Made by a program: the position numbers and the translations under genes | Part shown: positions 16,015-24,234 of the stretch, piece by piece | Position numbering within the stretch: position 1 is the stretch's first letter | How the letters are laid out: each line of letters begins with the position of its first letter | Assembly: GCA_029548585.1 (NCBI GenBank) | Contig: JAKPNC010000080.1 | Coordinates: forward strand, 1-31,541 | Origin: a bacterium | GTDB lineage: Bacteria; Ratteibacteria; UBA8468; B48-G9; JAFGKM01 | Reading direction: 5' to 3' | Length of the DNA: 31,541 bases | Notes under the pieces: model-generated | What the model was told of the DNA's origin: nothing | Seen by the model: only the letters and a program-made list of their open reading frames with translations | Database searches by the model: none

Positions 16015-18381
16015 CTACCTTACCGGTCTGTCTTTCCCGGCAAGGGCGTTGGAAACAGCTGCCTGGCCCGCCGATATGCCCCCGTCGTTGGAAGGAAGAA
16101 ACCTGTGTCTGCACACTTTCAATCCGCTTCCGGCAAGCATTCTGCATGTACCGTTGAGAATGAACGAGTTCTGGAACACGCCGCCCGAAAGAACCACCAG
16201 GTCGATATTCCTTTCTTTATTTATTCTTTTACAGATTTCTGTAATTATTCCAAGAACGGCCGCGTGGAACCGGTAGGATACAACGCCGGGAGAAACGCCT
16301 TTCGAGATATCCTCCACGACCTGTCTCACCAGGGGGTATGGATCTATAACGACACCGCCTCCCGGAAGGGACTGCTTCAAGTCAAAACCGTACCGCCCCC
16401 TGCCCCGGGGCTCCATGACAGATTCAAGCAGTATTGCCGCCTGTGCATCGTATGTCGCCTCCGTGCAGACTCCGGTTATTGCCGCAACGGCATCAAAGAG
16501 GCGTCCCATGCTCGAAGCCCCCGGGCAGTTGACATTCTTTTCGACCGCCCAGGCGGCTGCGTCCATGAGTTTACTGCCCACCCTGCCCAGAAGAGGCGCC
16601 CCCGTGGAAAGAAATCCGCTTCCGAAAGCCTTGTAAAGACACGCAATCCCTGTTCTCCACACCTCTTTTACCGCCCTGTCCCCACCGGGCAGGGGAATAT
16701 AGTCAAGCCACGCATACCTTTCATACCCGCCGTAGGAAGCAATAAGGAACTCGCAACCGCGGATATCTCCACCTTCCCCGTATCCCGTTCCGTCCAGGGC
16801 AACGCCGATAACCTTTCTGTCCGGCAGTCCGTTATCAAGCATGCAGGAAGCAATATGGGCATGGTGATGCTGTACCCCCACCGCAAGGATGCCTTCTTTT
16901 GCAGAGAGCTCTTTCGCAAACCTTGTGGAGGCATAATCGGGATGGAAGTCGTGGGAGATTACCCGGGGAGTGAAATGAAATATTTTCCTGAAATGTTCGT
17001 AAGTCTCCCTGTAAAAACCGAACGATTCCATGTTCTCAAGGCTTCCGATATGCTGGCTTGTTACAATACGGCCGCCCATGCCCAGAGAAAAGGTGTTTTT
17101 CTCGTTGGGGCCTGCGGCAAAAACAGGTTCTTCGAATAAAAAAGGCGTCTTTACCGGTTCGGGCACAAAACCCCTTGCCCTTCTTATTACATGTATGTTT
17201 TTATCAAAAGGTTCCACCCTCGCGACAGAATCGTCGCAGCCTGTTTCAATATCCCTGTTGCTGCTCAGAATATAATCGGCTATCCCGGGAAGCTTTTCAA
17301 AAGCTTCTTTGTCCCTGTAGACAATCGGCTCATCGGCCATGTTGGCGCTGGTGGCAACCACCGTCCTGAACCTTCCGAAATGAAAAAGCAGGTAATGTAC
17401 CGGCGCATAGGGCAGAAAAAAACCGAGGTATTTATTCCTGGGAGATATTTCTTCGGGCAGGCGGCAGGTATTCTTTTTCCTGAGGATGACAACAGGCGCC
17501 CTCCATGAAGAGAGGAGCTCTTCTTCCTGCCTGTTGACGGTACAGCACATCCGGACGTTCCCTGGATCCCCCGACATAAGCGCAAAAGGCTTATCCCCCC
17601 TTTTTTTTCTTTCCCTCAGGGTTTTTACGGCCTGCCTGTTTCCGGCATCGCAGACAAGGTGGTATCCTCCTATTCCCTTTACTGCAACGATATGCCCTTT
17701 TTCTATAAGAGAAGCCGCTTCTCTGACAGCGTCAATTCCCGAGTCCTTTTTCTTCCCCTGCCCGTCAAACAGGATGTACTCCGGCCCGCACGCAAAACAG
17801 CAGTCGGGCTGTGCGTGGAAACGCCTCTCGAGCGGATTGAGATACTCGGAGTAACAGTCCGGACACATCATGAACCTGCACATGGAAGTATTTTTCCTGT
17901 CGTATGGAAGTTCCCTGATTATGGAAAACCTCGGGCCGCAGTTTGTACAGTTTATAAAAGGGAAAAGATGCCTTCTGTCCTGAGGACTAAATAGTTCGCT
18001 TACGCACTGACGGCAGGCGGCGATATCGGGAGAGATTTCCGTTCTGCTTTCATCCTTCGGGATAGACCCTTTTTTCCCGCCGGCTGAAGCACGGCTTTTT
18101 TCTATGCGAAACTCTTTCCCGTTTTTTGCCGGGAGAAAGGAAACCGACATATGTTTAACAGCCGCATGTTCCGGCGGGTGGTACTTTACTCTGTCAAGAA
18201 ATTCCTTGATTTTGTGAGAAGGTCCTTCCACCTCGGCGTAAACGCCTTCGGGCGTGTTCACAACGAAACCCGTAAGCCCGTTTTCAACCGCAAGCCTGTA
18301 GACAAAGGGTCTGAAACCGACCCCCTGCACCCTGCCTTCTATGGAAACCGCCGCCCTTTTTCTCTCTTTTCTGTATTCCAT
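16015..18381 (-). CDS. hypF: [NiFe]-hydrogenase maturation carbamoyltransferase
   Basis: HypF uses carbamoyl phosphate and ATP to carbamoylate HypE, the first step in making the cyanide ligands of the [NiFe] centre. About 788 aa from the chosen start. Domains in order: acylphosphatase-like (AAVSIEGRVQGVGFRPFVYR); paired zinc-finger motifs (CRQC...CTNC and CPDC...CFAC); a YrdC-like domain (GHIVAVKGIGGYHLVCDA); and a C-terminal Kae1-like domain (GVQHHHAHIAS, VALDGTGYGEGG, VVLSGGVFQNS). The frame stays open upstream to 18564. The acylphosphatase domain begins within ten residues of the ATG at 18381, so I start there, although no good Shine-Dalgarno sequence precedes it. The ATG at 18435 is the alternative. 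HypA and HypB-type genes are about 8 kb away; HypC, D and E are not in the window. Confidence 0.95.
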   Translation of the reverse strand: MEYRKERKRAAVSIEGRVQGVGFRPFVYRLAVENGLTGFVVNTPEGVYAEVEGPSHKIKEFLDRVKYHPPEHAAVKHMSVSFLPAKNGKEFRIEKSRASAGGKKGSIPKDESRTEISPDIAACRQCVSELFSPQDRRHLFPFINCTNCGPRFSIIRELPYDRKNTSMCRFMMCPDCYSEYLNPLERRFHAQPDCCFACGPEYILFDGQGKKKDSGIDAVREAASLIEKGHIVAVKGIGGYHLVCDAGNRQAVKTLRERKKRGDKPFALMSGDPGNVRMCCTVNRQEEELLSSWRAPVVILRKKNTCRLPEEISPRNKYLGFFLPYAPVHYLLFHFGRFRTVVATSANMADEPIVYRDKEAFEKLPGIADYILSSNRDIETGCDDSVARVEPFDKNIHVIRRARGFVPEPVKTPFLFEEPVFAAGPNEKNTFSLGMGGRIVTSQHIGSLENMESFGFYRETYEHFRKIFHFTPRVISHDFHPDYASTRFAKELSAKEGILAVGVQHHHAHIASCMLDNGLPDRKVIGVALDGTGYGEGGDIRGCEFLIASYGGYERYAWLDYIPLPGGDRAVKEVWRTGIACLYKAFGSGFLSTGAPLLGRVGSKLMDAAAWAVEKNVNCPGASSMGRLFDAVAAITGVCTEATYDAQAAILLESVMEPRGRGRYGFDLKQSLPGGGVVIDPYPLVRQVVEDISKGVSPGVVSYRFHAAVLGIITEICKRINKERNIDLVVLSGGVFQNSFILNGTCRMLAGSGLKVCRHRFLPSNDGGISAGQAAVSNALAGKDRPVR

Positions 18382-18426
18382 TTGAATACGGACGAAATAA
18401 ATAATCTGACCTAACCTCACAACCTG

Positions 18427-18580
18427 GACTCTCATTCCGGCGCACCTTAAAAGGTGCGTCTGAGTCTTCCTTTGTCCTATCCCTCCCTTGTGGCCATCCC
18501 TTATCCTTCTCTCCATTCCTTCGCCGTACTTCGGCGACTGTCTCAAGAGGAGCGGGGCACTCAATCGCTACGGCGTGCCC
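18427..18580 (-). repeat. Run of inverted repeats upstream of hypF
   Basis: The 217-nt gap between hypF and the AAA+ gene holds three separate hairpins. The first has arms CGCACCTT/AAGGTGCG (18441-18458, spacer 2) with outer arms GACTC/GAGTC (18427-18431, 18462-18466). The second is TCGCCG/CGGCGA (about 18521-18537, loop 5). The third is GGGCAC/GTGCCC (18555-18560, 18575-18580). They may form a structured hypF leader, a small RNA, or a palindromic repeat element. No known riboswitch consensus was recognised. Confidence 0.5.
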
Positions 18581-18598
18581 GACGTTCAGCACGAATAT

Positions 18599-19855
18599 TC
18601 ACGCAAGCAGCCACTTCCACAGGGGGATATATTTCACGGTTCTTGTTACACCGAACCACCGGAGTTCTTTTTCTCCCTCGTAATCATCATTGATGACGAG
18701 CAGGTTGCCGCAGTCAAGTTCATTGGCGGCTTTCATGAGGGATTTTTCCTCTTTTTCTTTCGCCTGTATGTCGGCAAGATTCCAGCATACCTGTATCAGC
18801 TGTCTTATTTCCGCTCCTTCCTTCAGCACAAAATCCACCTCCTGCTGAAGGGGATGTTTCCAGTAATAGACCCTGGCGCCTCCGTCCATCTCGTCTTTCT
18901 TCAGCTTCACCGCCACCGCATTCTCATAAAGCATTCCCGTGTCGTCTCCCGTACGGAAAGCCTTAGCCTTTATAAAGCCGTTGTCAACGCAGTATATCTT
19001 CTTGTTGGAACTCACCTGCTCCTGGACCCCCGGAGAAAACCTGTGAAGTTTGAAGAAGAGAAAAGATTCTTCAAGGTATTGAAGATATTTTTCCACAGTA
19101 TGAACGCTCCTGCATCCCGTTATCTTGCTCAAAGCGTTGTATGAAAACTCCCTGCCGGTGTTCGACACCAGGTAGACGGCAAGGTTTTCAATCGCAGGCA
19201 CGATGCGTATCCTGAACCTGCTTATGATATCCTTGTATATGATGGAATTGAAAAGGGTCGAAAGGTAGTCCCTGCGGTCGAGCTCTTTAATAAGAGGCTC
19301 GGGATATCCTCCGCACGCAAGGTAATCGGACAGTTTTGCCTTCGTCTCGCTGGAAGTTAATTCTTTGTCCCCGCTATCGGCCTTGAGGAATTCGGCGAAG
19401 GAGAAAGGGAATATGTTTATGAGCATATGCCTGCCCGTCAAATGGGTGGCAAGCTCGCTGCTCAACAGGTTGGAATTGCTGCCCGTGATGACAAGGTTAT
19501 ACCCCTGCCTCTGTAGGCGGTTTACGAAAAGCTCCCATTTTGAAAGGTTTTGAATCTCGTCAAAGAGGAGGTAGCGGGGATTGCCGTAAAGGGAAGAGAG
19601 GGCGTTGATTATATCGTCGTAATTCTTCGTATCAACCAGTTTTTCGTCGTCGAAATTGGCATAACCGAACCTTTCACCCGAGCCTTCAAGCATGTTGAAG
19701 CCGAGAAAGGATTTGCCCGCCCGCCTGGGGCCCGTGATAACCTTTACAAGGTCGTTTGCAAGCGGGGTTTTGTAATCCGTGTTGCGCTCGACAAATTTCT
19801 CAGACCTCCTCCTTTCCAGTTCCCTCTTCTGAAGAAGCAGTATATCCCTTATCAT
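18599..19855 (-). CDS. AAA+ ATPase with a DUF4143-type C-terminal region
   Basis: The protein is 418 aa. The N-terminal half is a P-loop ATPase: Walker A GPRRAGKS (42-49), Walker B YLLFDEIQ (about 94-101) and sensor-like VITGSNS. The middle has SDYLACGGYPEPL and a winged-helix-like segment (YNALSKITG, SVHTVEKYLQYLEES). The C-terminal part (YCVDNGFIKA, LYENAVAVKL, YYWKHPLQQEVDFVL) resembles the DUF4143 region, whose E-VDF motif recalls nuclease-fold proteins. These proteins are common as solitary accessory genes and their role is unclear; no partner is obvious here. The next gene upstream is a decayed toxin-antitoxin remnant, suggesting an accessory island. AAAGGGTG precedes the ATG. A promoter lies at 19904-19932. 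Confidence 0.88.
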   Translation of the reverse strand: MIRDILLLQKRELERRRSEKFVERNTDYKTPLANDLVKVITGPRRAGKSFLGFNMLEGSGERFGYANFDDEKLVDTKNYDDIINALSSLYGNPRYLLFDEIQNLSKWELFVNRLQRQGYNLVITGSNSNLLSSELATHLTGRHMLINIFPFSFAEFLKADSGDKELTSSETKAKLSDYLACGGYPEPLIKELDRRDYLSTLFNSIIYKDIISRFRIRIVPAIENLAVYLVSNTGREFSYNALSKITGCRSVHTVEKYLQYLEESFLFFKLHRFSPGVQEQVSSNKKIYCVDNGFIKAKAFRTGDDTGMLYENAVAVKLKKDEMDGGARVYYWKHPLQQEVDFVLKEGAEIRQLIQVCWNLADIQAKEKEEKSLMKAANELDCGNLLVINDDYEGEKELRWFGVTRTVKYIPLWKWLLA

Positions 19856-19903
19856 TTTTCACCCTTTGTTAATCACAATGCACAATTTTATCATCTTTAT
19901 TGC

Positions 19904-19932
19904 ATTATACTGCGAAATAAGCTGGAAGGCAA
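19904..19932 (-). promoter_or_regulatory. Sigma70-type promoter for the AAA+ ATPase gene
   Basis: On the minus strand, TTGCCT (19927-19932) and a perfect TATAAT (19904-19909) are 17 nt apart. The transcript would start near 19897, about 40 nt before the ATG. Confidence 0.55.
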
Positions 19933-19952
19933 GGTCTCTTTATATAGAAATA

Positions 19953-20116
19953 TTAATGAGGCAACGGGGTTTCAAAAGGAAATACCTTTGAGACATTTGA
20001 AGTTACAGGCAGAACTGTCACCGTTTGCGCATACTGGTTGTTTGCATTGTTGGAAATAATTACGGCGGGCATTGTTTTCACAATCTCAAAACCGGTTTCC
20101 GCAGTGGGTAGTCCAT
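19953..20116 (-). pseudogene. MazF-like toxin remnant
   Basis: An ATG at 20116 opens MDYPLR and then breaks at a stop within 13 codons. In another frame, the downstream segment reads GFEIVKTMPAVIISNNANN, then VTVLPVTSN and VFPFETPLP, and stops at 19953. This is the central part of a MazF/PemK-type endoribonuclease (compare the family's KTRPAVIISN and P(I/V)TS blocks). The N-terminal strand between MDYPLR and GFEI is missing, apparently a deletion of a few dozen bases with a frame change. The C-terminal ~40 residues are also gone. It cannot encode a working toxin. It lies 3 nt after the antitoxin stop in the corrected frame, as a former operon partner. Confidence 0.75.
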
Positions 20117-20118
20117 TT

Positions 20119-20321
20119 TTATTTCCACTCTCCTTCGGAGGCATCTTCCCACTCTTTGTTGACTTCCCTGTCTTCCTGTCCGGAGGCACCGTATCCCTCC
20201 TGCAGTTCCCTGAGAAGCGCCGCCTTTTTTCTCTCAAAGCCGCAACTATGTAACCGCTCTTGTTCGGTTTATTTCTCAACTCTTCAGCCAGATCATCCGG
20301 CAGTGTGATATTCAAACGCAT
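20119..20321 (-). pseudogene. MazE-like/RHH antitoxin with a one-base frameshift
   Basis: The ATG at 20321 has a good AGGAG 9 nt upstream. The product starts MRLNITLPDDLAEELRNK, a ribbon-helix-helix start, then PNKSGYIVAALREK. At the A-run (six A on minus, 20225-20230) the frame leaves the antitoxin path. Adding one A gives EKKAALLRELQEGYG, then EDREVNKEWEDAS and a stop at 20119-20121, which is a typical C-terminus for antitoxins of MazF-type toxins. As it stands, ribosomes would read on into the toxin remnant and stop at 19953, giving a 122-aa hybrid. A real deletion, slippage or a sequencing error are all possible. With the toxin decayed as well, pseudogenisation is likely. Confidence 0.7.
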
Positions 20322-20383
20322 ACAGGACACCTCCTGCATGTATTACACACAATATTTTACACATCATCAATACACGACAACGA

Positions 20384-21880
20384 TTATTTCAGGGCAAGTA
20401 CCCTGAAAACTTCCTTGAGAGTGGTCTTGCCCAAGGCGGCCTTTTTCACCCCGTCGGCGGCTATCGTGGTCATGCCCTGTCTTATGGCAACCTCGCGAAG
20501 CTGCTCTGCAGAAGCCCCTTTTTCAAGAGCGCCCGCTATTTCTGGACTTATCTCGAGAGTCTCCGCAATGACCATTCTGCCGCGATAGCCGGTTCCTCCG
20601 CAAGCATCGCAACCAACCGCTTTCCTGAAATTGTGCGGGAGATCCGACATCTTCATGCCATTCCTGAGCATTATTTCTTCAGCCCTGGCAAGTTCCCCAG
20701 AATCCGGTTTTTCCGCGACACTGCATCCGGAACATAATTCCCTTACAAGTCTCTGTGCAATTATAAGCCTTGTGGATTCCGCGATTATAAACGGCTCGCC
20801 TCCCATTTTCATCATCCTTGTCAGAGCTCCGGCGGCATCTTCCGTGTGAAGGCAAAAGAGAACCAGGTGGCCTGTAAGCGCTGCCTGTTGTATCAGCTGC
20901 AGGGTTGCAAACTCCCGCAACTCTCCTATCATTATGATGTCCGGGTCCTGGCGGAGGATGGAACGAAGGATAACCGGAATCTTCATCCCGGCATCTTCTC
21001 TCTCGGCTATCTGTACGGCGCCCGGTATCATGAATTCCACGGGGGATTCAACGGTCATCACTTTTTTCCCCGGATTTATCACGTAATTGAGCATGGAATA
21101 AAGGGAAGTCGATTTTCCGCTGGCTATGGGCCCTGTAATAATAATGCTCCCCCAGGGGGCTTTGAGGCTCTTTAATATCTTTTCCCTGTCGGAGGTGGAA
21201 TAACCGATCTTTTCGACAGACTTCAGAGTGGAAACGACATCCTTGCTCAGCACTCTCGCAGTAACCGATTCGCCCATGAGGGAAGGAAGAAAAGAATTCC
21301 TGAGATCAAGGTCTTTCCCTTCCACGTTCATGAGGATACGTCCGTCCTGCGGCTTTACAGTTTCATGGATATTGCACCCGGCCATCCTTTTCCACTGTTC
21401 GACAACGGGAGCCAGAAGCCTGAGGTCTGCAGAGGTTATCGTATGCAATACCCCGTCTATTCGAAATTTGATCACTGCAGCAACGTCTTTTCCCTCTTCG
21501 GGGATGATGGGCAAAACGTGTATATCGCTCGCCCGCATACGGCATGCCAGGTGAATCAGGAGATTGACAAAATACGGAATATCCTCCTGCTCTCCCTGGG
21601 AATATTTGCTTCCTCCTGCCTTCCGAAGTTTATCTTCCAGTTCCCCGATAAACGGCTTTATATCAACGGGCAGGTCGACAATGGGATCTTTGCCTCTGAG
21701 AAACCTGTCAATATCCTGTTTGTAGAAACGCCACTGCCTTCCAGCCTTCATACTCTTTATTTTTCCCCCGCGCAGCCACCTGTAAAAGGTTGACCTGGTG
21801 GTGCCGAGCAACTTGATTGCTTCCTGCATGGAGATTACCTCTCCTTCCTGCATAACCTTCTTCTCATTCTTCTTATCCAT
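20384..21880 (-). CDS. GspE/PilB-type ATPase with an N-terminal helix-turn-helix domain
   Basis: The protein is 498 aa. Residues ~16-62 form an excisionase/MerR-like HTH (SMQEAIKLLGTTRSTFYRWL, then KAGRQWRFYKQDIDRFL). The rest is a type II secretion/type IV pilus assembly ATPase: FRIDGVLH, Walker A GPIASGKS (250-257), TVESPVE, DPDIIMIGELRE (Walker B) and TGHLVLFCLHTEDAAGALTR (His box), with a CxxC pair at 383-386 and GCDACGGTG (tetra-Cys zinc site). Some usual residues differ: TVESPVE for the common TVEDPVE, and GELRE for GEIRD. The catalytic Glu of Walker B is kept. No pilin, platform or secretin gene is adjacent. AGGAGG is well placed before the ATG. It may be a DNA-linked or regulatory ATPase, or a pilus motor with an added domain. 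Confidence 0.92.
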   Translation of the reverse strand: MDKKNEKKVMQEGEVISMQEAIKLLGTTRSTFYRWLRGGKIKSMKAGRQWRFYKQDIDRFLRGKDPIVDLPVDIKPFIGELEDKLRKAGGSKYSQGEQEDIPYFVNLLIHLACRMRASDIHVLPIIPEEGKDVAAVIKFRIDGVLHTITSADLRLLAPVVEQWKRMAGCNIHETVKPQDGRILMNVEGKDLDLRNSFLPSLMGESVTARVLSKDVVSTLKSVEKIGYSTSDREKILKSLKAPWGSIIITGPIASGKSTSLYSMLNYVINPGKKVMTVESPVEFMIPGAVQIAEREDAGMKIPVILRSILRQDPDIIMIGELREFATLQLIQQAALTGHLVLFCLHTEDAAGALTRMMKMGGEPFIIAESTRLIIAQRLVRELCSGCSVAEKPDSGELARAEEIMLRNGMKMSDLPHNFRKAVGCDACGGTGYRGRMVIAETLEISPEIAGALEKGASAEQLREVAIRQGMTTIAADGVKKAALGKTTLKEVFRVLALK

Positions 21881-21929
21881 AACGGCCTCCTTTTCCTATA
21901 CCGGGAAAATCTCCTTTCTGTTGTCCCAT

Positions 21930-21958
21930 ATTATACCATGGTGCTTATGACATGTCAA
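21930..21958 (-). promoter_or_regulatory. Perfect-consensus sigma70 promoter for the HTH-GspE gene
   Basis: On the minus strand, TTGACA (21953-21958) and TATAAT (21930-21935) are spaced exactly 17 nt, so all twelve hexamer bases match consensus. The start would be near 21923, about 43 nt before the ATG. Confidence 0.75.
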
Positions 21959-22026
21959 GACGTATTTGTTTGAATCTTCTATCTGTCTGTAACCTTAAAC
22001 TTCAGCCTGACATTCGCAAGGCATGT

Positions 22027-22056
22027 TTGACAAAAAAAAGAGCATGGTAGTACAAT
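22027..22056 (+). promoter_or_regulatory. Sigma70-type promoter for the amidohydrolase
   Basis: TTGACA (22027-22032) and TACAAT (22051-22056) are spaced 18 nt. Transcription would start near 22063, and AAGGAG at 22076-22081 precedes the ATG at 22090 by 8 nt. Confidence 0.65.
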
Positions 22057-22089
22057 TTACCGAAATAAAACCGAAAAGGAGTTTTATCA

Positions 22090-23694
22090 ATGGCAGATGC
22101 GGTCTTTATGAACGGAAGAATATGGACGGTAGACAGGGATAACCCGAAGGCGGAAGCCGTCGCAGTAAAAAGCGGCAGGATCCTGGAAGCCGGCTCGAAC
22201 GATAAAATCAAAAAACATATTGTCTCTGAAACTAAGGTTGTCGATCTGAAAGGAAGGCTGGCCTTGCCCGGTTTCATAGATAATCATACCCACCTTATAA
22301 CCGGCGGCGTCCAGTTGGCGGGAGCAGCCCTGCGGGAGGCAAAAAGCGTTGAAGAATTTGCGATCCTTCTCCGTCATATGGCTGAGAAAAATCGCGGCAG
22401 GTGGATCACGGAAGGAAGCTGGGACCATGAAAACTGGGAAGGAGGGAAACTGCCTTCGCGGGAACTGATTGACAGGCATACGCCAGACACCCCTGTCTTC
22501 CTCACCCGGACTGACGGACACATGGCTCTTGCCAACAGCCATGCCCTGAAATTGGCGGGAGTGACGGAAAAGACGCCAGCGCCGCCCGGAGGAGAAATTG
22601 TGCGCGACCCGAAAACCGGAAGACTGACAGGGATACTTAAAGACGAAGCAATGGGCCTTGTAAACCGGAAGATCCCACCCCTGACAGAAGAAGAATCTGC
22701 CGACGCGGCCAGGAGTGCCCTGAAAGAAGCCTCGAAATACGGCTTAACAGGCATACAGGACATGTCAACACCCGATATGCTGAAGATATACAGGACATTG
22801 ATTGACAGGGGAGAACTCACCTCGCGCCTTTACTGCAGACTGCCTCTGGGGACGCCGTTTGATACCCTGCCGGAACCGGCACAGGAGAAAGGCTACGGCA
22901 ACGAGATGATAAGAACAGGGTCTCTCAAGGCATTTGCCGACGGCTCTCTCGGTTCTTCAACGGCCCTTTTCTCACTCCCCTACCACCACGCCCCCGAAAC
23001 GTGCGGACTCGCCTCAAAGGAGCTTTTAGAAGGTCTCCTGGAAAAGAATGCGATGGAAGCTGACAAAAGGGGATGGCAGCTCTCCATCCACGCCATTGGA
23101 GACAAGGCCAATTCCGTTATACTGGACCTCTTTGAAAGAATCATCAGGGACAACCCGCCGTGGGACAGGCGTTTCCGGATAGAACACGCACAACATCTTG
23201 ATCCCGGAGATTTTGCCCGCTTTAAAAGGCTCGGTGTAATAGCCTGCGTCCAACCCTGCCACCTGACGGATGACTGCAGGTGGATGGAGAAAAGCATAGG
23301 CAGGGAAAGATGCAGGACAAGCTATGCCTTCAGGACATTCCTGGATAATAATGTCAGGATGTGTTTCGGGAGCGACTGGCCTGTCGCTTCCATCAATCCT
23401 CTTCACGCCATCCATGCGGCGGTCACCCGAAACATTCCCGGCGAAGAAAACCCTGCAAACAGAGGGGGCCGGTTTCCCGAAGAGAGAATCACCGTGCAGG
23501 AGGCGGTTGAATGTTATACGATAAATAACGCGTATGCGTCTTTCGGGGAAAAGATAAAGGGCTCTCTCACCGCAGGAAAGCTGGCAGACATGGCGGTCTT
23601 GTCTGACGATATTTTCACCATCGCCCCGAAAAGAATCAGGGACGTCAGGGTGGAAATGACTATCCTGGGGGGGAAGGTTATTTATGAGGGGTAG
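22090..23694 (+). CDS. Amidohydrolase family protein (YtcJ-like, amidohydrolase 3)
   Basis: The protein is 534 aa, of the metal-dependent TIM-barrel amidohydrolase superfamily. The N-terminal beta-sandwich includes NGRIWTVD and AVAVKSGRILEAG. The metal-binding FIDNHTHL (HxH) follows at about 62-69. Later metal and active-site residues appear in SIHAIGDKA (His), RIEHAQHL (His) and FGSDWPVASINP (Asp). The C-terminal segment YTINNAYASFGE...GSLTAGKLADMAVL is typical of YtcJ-type members. The substrate (an amide, carbamate or cyclic amide) cannot be inferred. No signal peptide. It has its own promoter and stands alone on the plus strand. Its last 17 nt overlap the convergent cyclophilin-like gene. 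Confidence 0.93.
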   Translation: MADAVFMNGRIWTVDRDNPKAEAVAVKSGRILEAGSNDKIKKHIVSETKVVDLKGRLALPGFIDNHTHLITGGVQLAGAALREAKSVEEFAILLRHMAEKNRGRWITEGSWDHENWEGGKLPSRELIDRHTPDTPVFLTRTDGHMALANSHALKLAGVTEKTPAPPGGEIVRDPKTGRLTGILKDEAMGLVNRKIPPLTEEESADAARSALKEASKYGLTGIQDMSTPDMLKIYRTLIDRGELTSRLYCRLPLGTPFDTLPEPAQEKGYGNEMIRTGSLKAFADGSLGSSTALFSLPYHHAPETCGLASKELLEGLLEKNAMEADKRGWQLSIHAIGDKANSVILDLFERIIRDNPPWDRRFRIEHAQHLDPGDFARFKRLGVIACVQPCHLTDDCRWMEKSIGRERCRTSYAFRTFLDNNVRMCFGSDWPVASINPLHAIHAAVTRNIPGEENPANRGGRFPEERITVQEAVECYTINNAYASFGEKIKGSLTAGKLADMAVLSDDIFTIAPKRIRDVRVEMTILGGKVIYEG

Positions 23695-24067
23695 CCCGGG
23701 CAAGCTCTATTGATATTTCTTCTCCCGGCTTAACTTTTTCAAGCGCGCTGTAATCCGAAAGCATCCTGCCGACCACCTCCACATCGCTCGCAGGAACGGG
23801 TTTTTCGCCGGCGCTCATGGGAGTGGGTCCGAAAAAGAAACACAGGCATCTTCCCTGCGGCCAGTATGCGATATCACCTTTTTCAACTATGCCCACGGGC
23901 CTCTCAATGTCCGCTTTTACCGGAATCTCGAAGTATATTTCCATGCCCCATGTGTTCACCCTTGCCTTAAGAGGCATGGCATCACATATTTTTGAGCCCA
24001 GCCTGGTATCAAGAATCTTGCCTTTCAACACAGCCTTTCCCAAGGTCAGCTCAATCTCTCTATCCAT
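23678..24067 (-). CDS. Cyclophilin-like fold protein (TM1367/DUF369-type)
   Basis: A 129-aa cytoplasmic protein. Its pattern fits the small cyclophilin-like family typified by TM1367: a start like IELTLGKAVLKGKILDT, the segment TWGMEIYFEIP, GDIAYWPQGRCLCFFFGPTP, then a short helical end. Function is not known for the family. AGGAG is 7 nt before the ATG. The 167 nt before it (24068-24234) is AT-rich near the gene and otherwise shows nothing I can assign; a promoter there is possible but poor. It may be read with the oxidoreductase gene upstream. Confidence 0.8.
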   Translation of the reverse strand: MDREIELTLGKAVLKGKILDTRLGSKICDAMPLKARVNTWGMEIYFEIPVKADIERPVGIVEKGDIAYWPQGRCLCFFFGPTPMSAGEKPVPASDVEVVGRMLSDYSALEKVKPGEEISIELARATPHK

Positions 24068-24234
24068 GAAAAGCTCCTTCCTTTATTAAGCTCCAAACCT
24101 GGCTATATTTTTAAGTATTTATTTTCTCTTTCAATGTTTTCAAAAAATATTTAGCCCTCCCACCCTCTTTCTCACCTTGAGGCGTCTCCGCTCAGCCACG
24201 CTTCTGCAGGACGCGCGCTTGAATGGTGGTTTAA

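Noticed and set aside
18382..18564. Extension of hypF upstream to the first in-frame ATG at 18564.
   Set aside because: The extra residues cross the hairpin block, have no domain similarity I can see, and the acylphosphatase domain starts right after the ATG at 18381.
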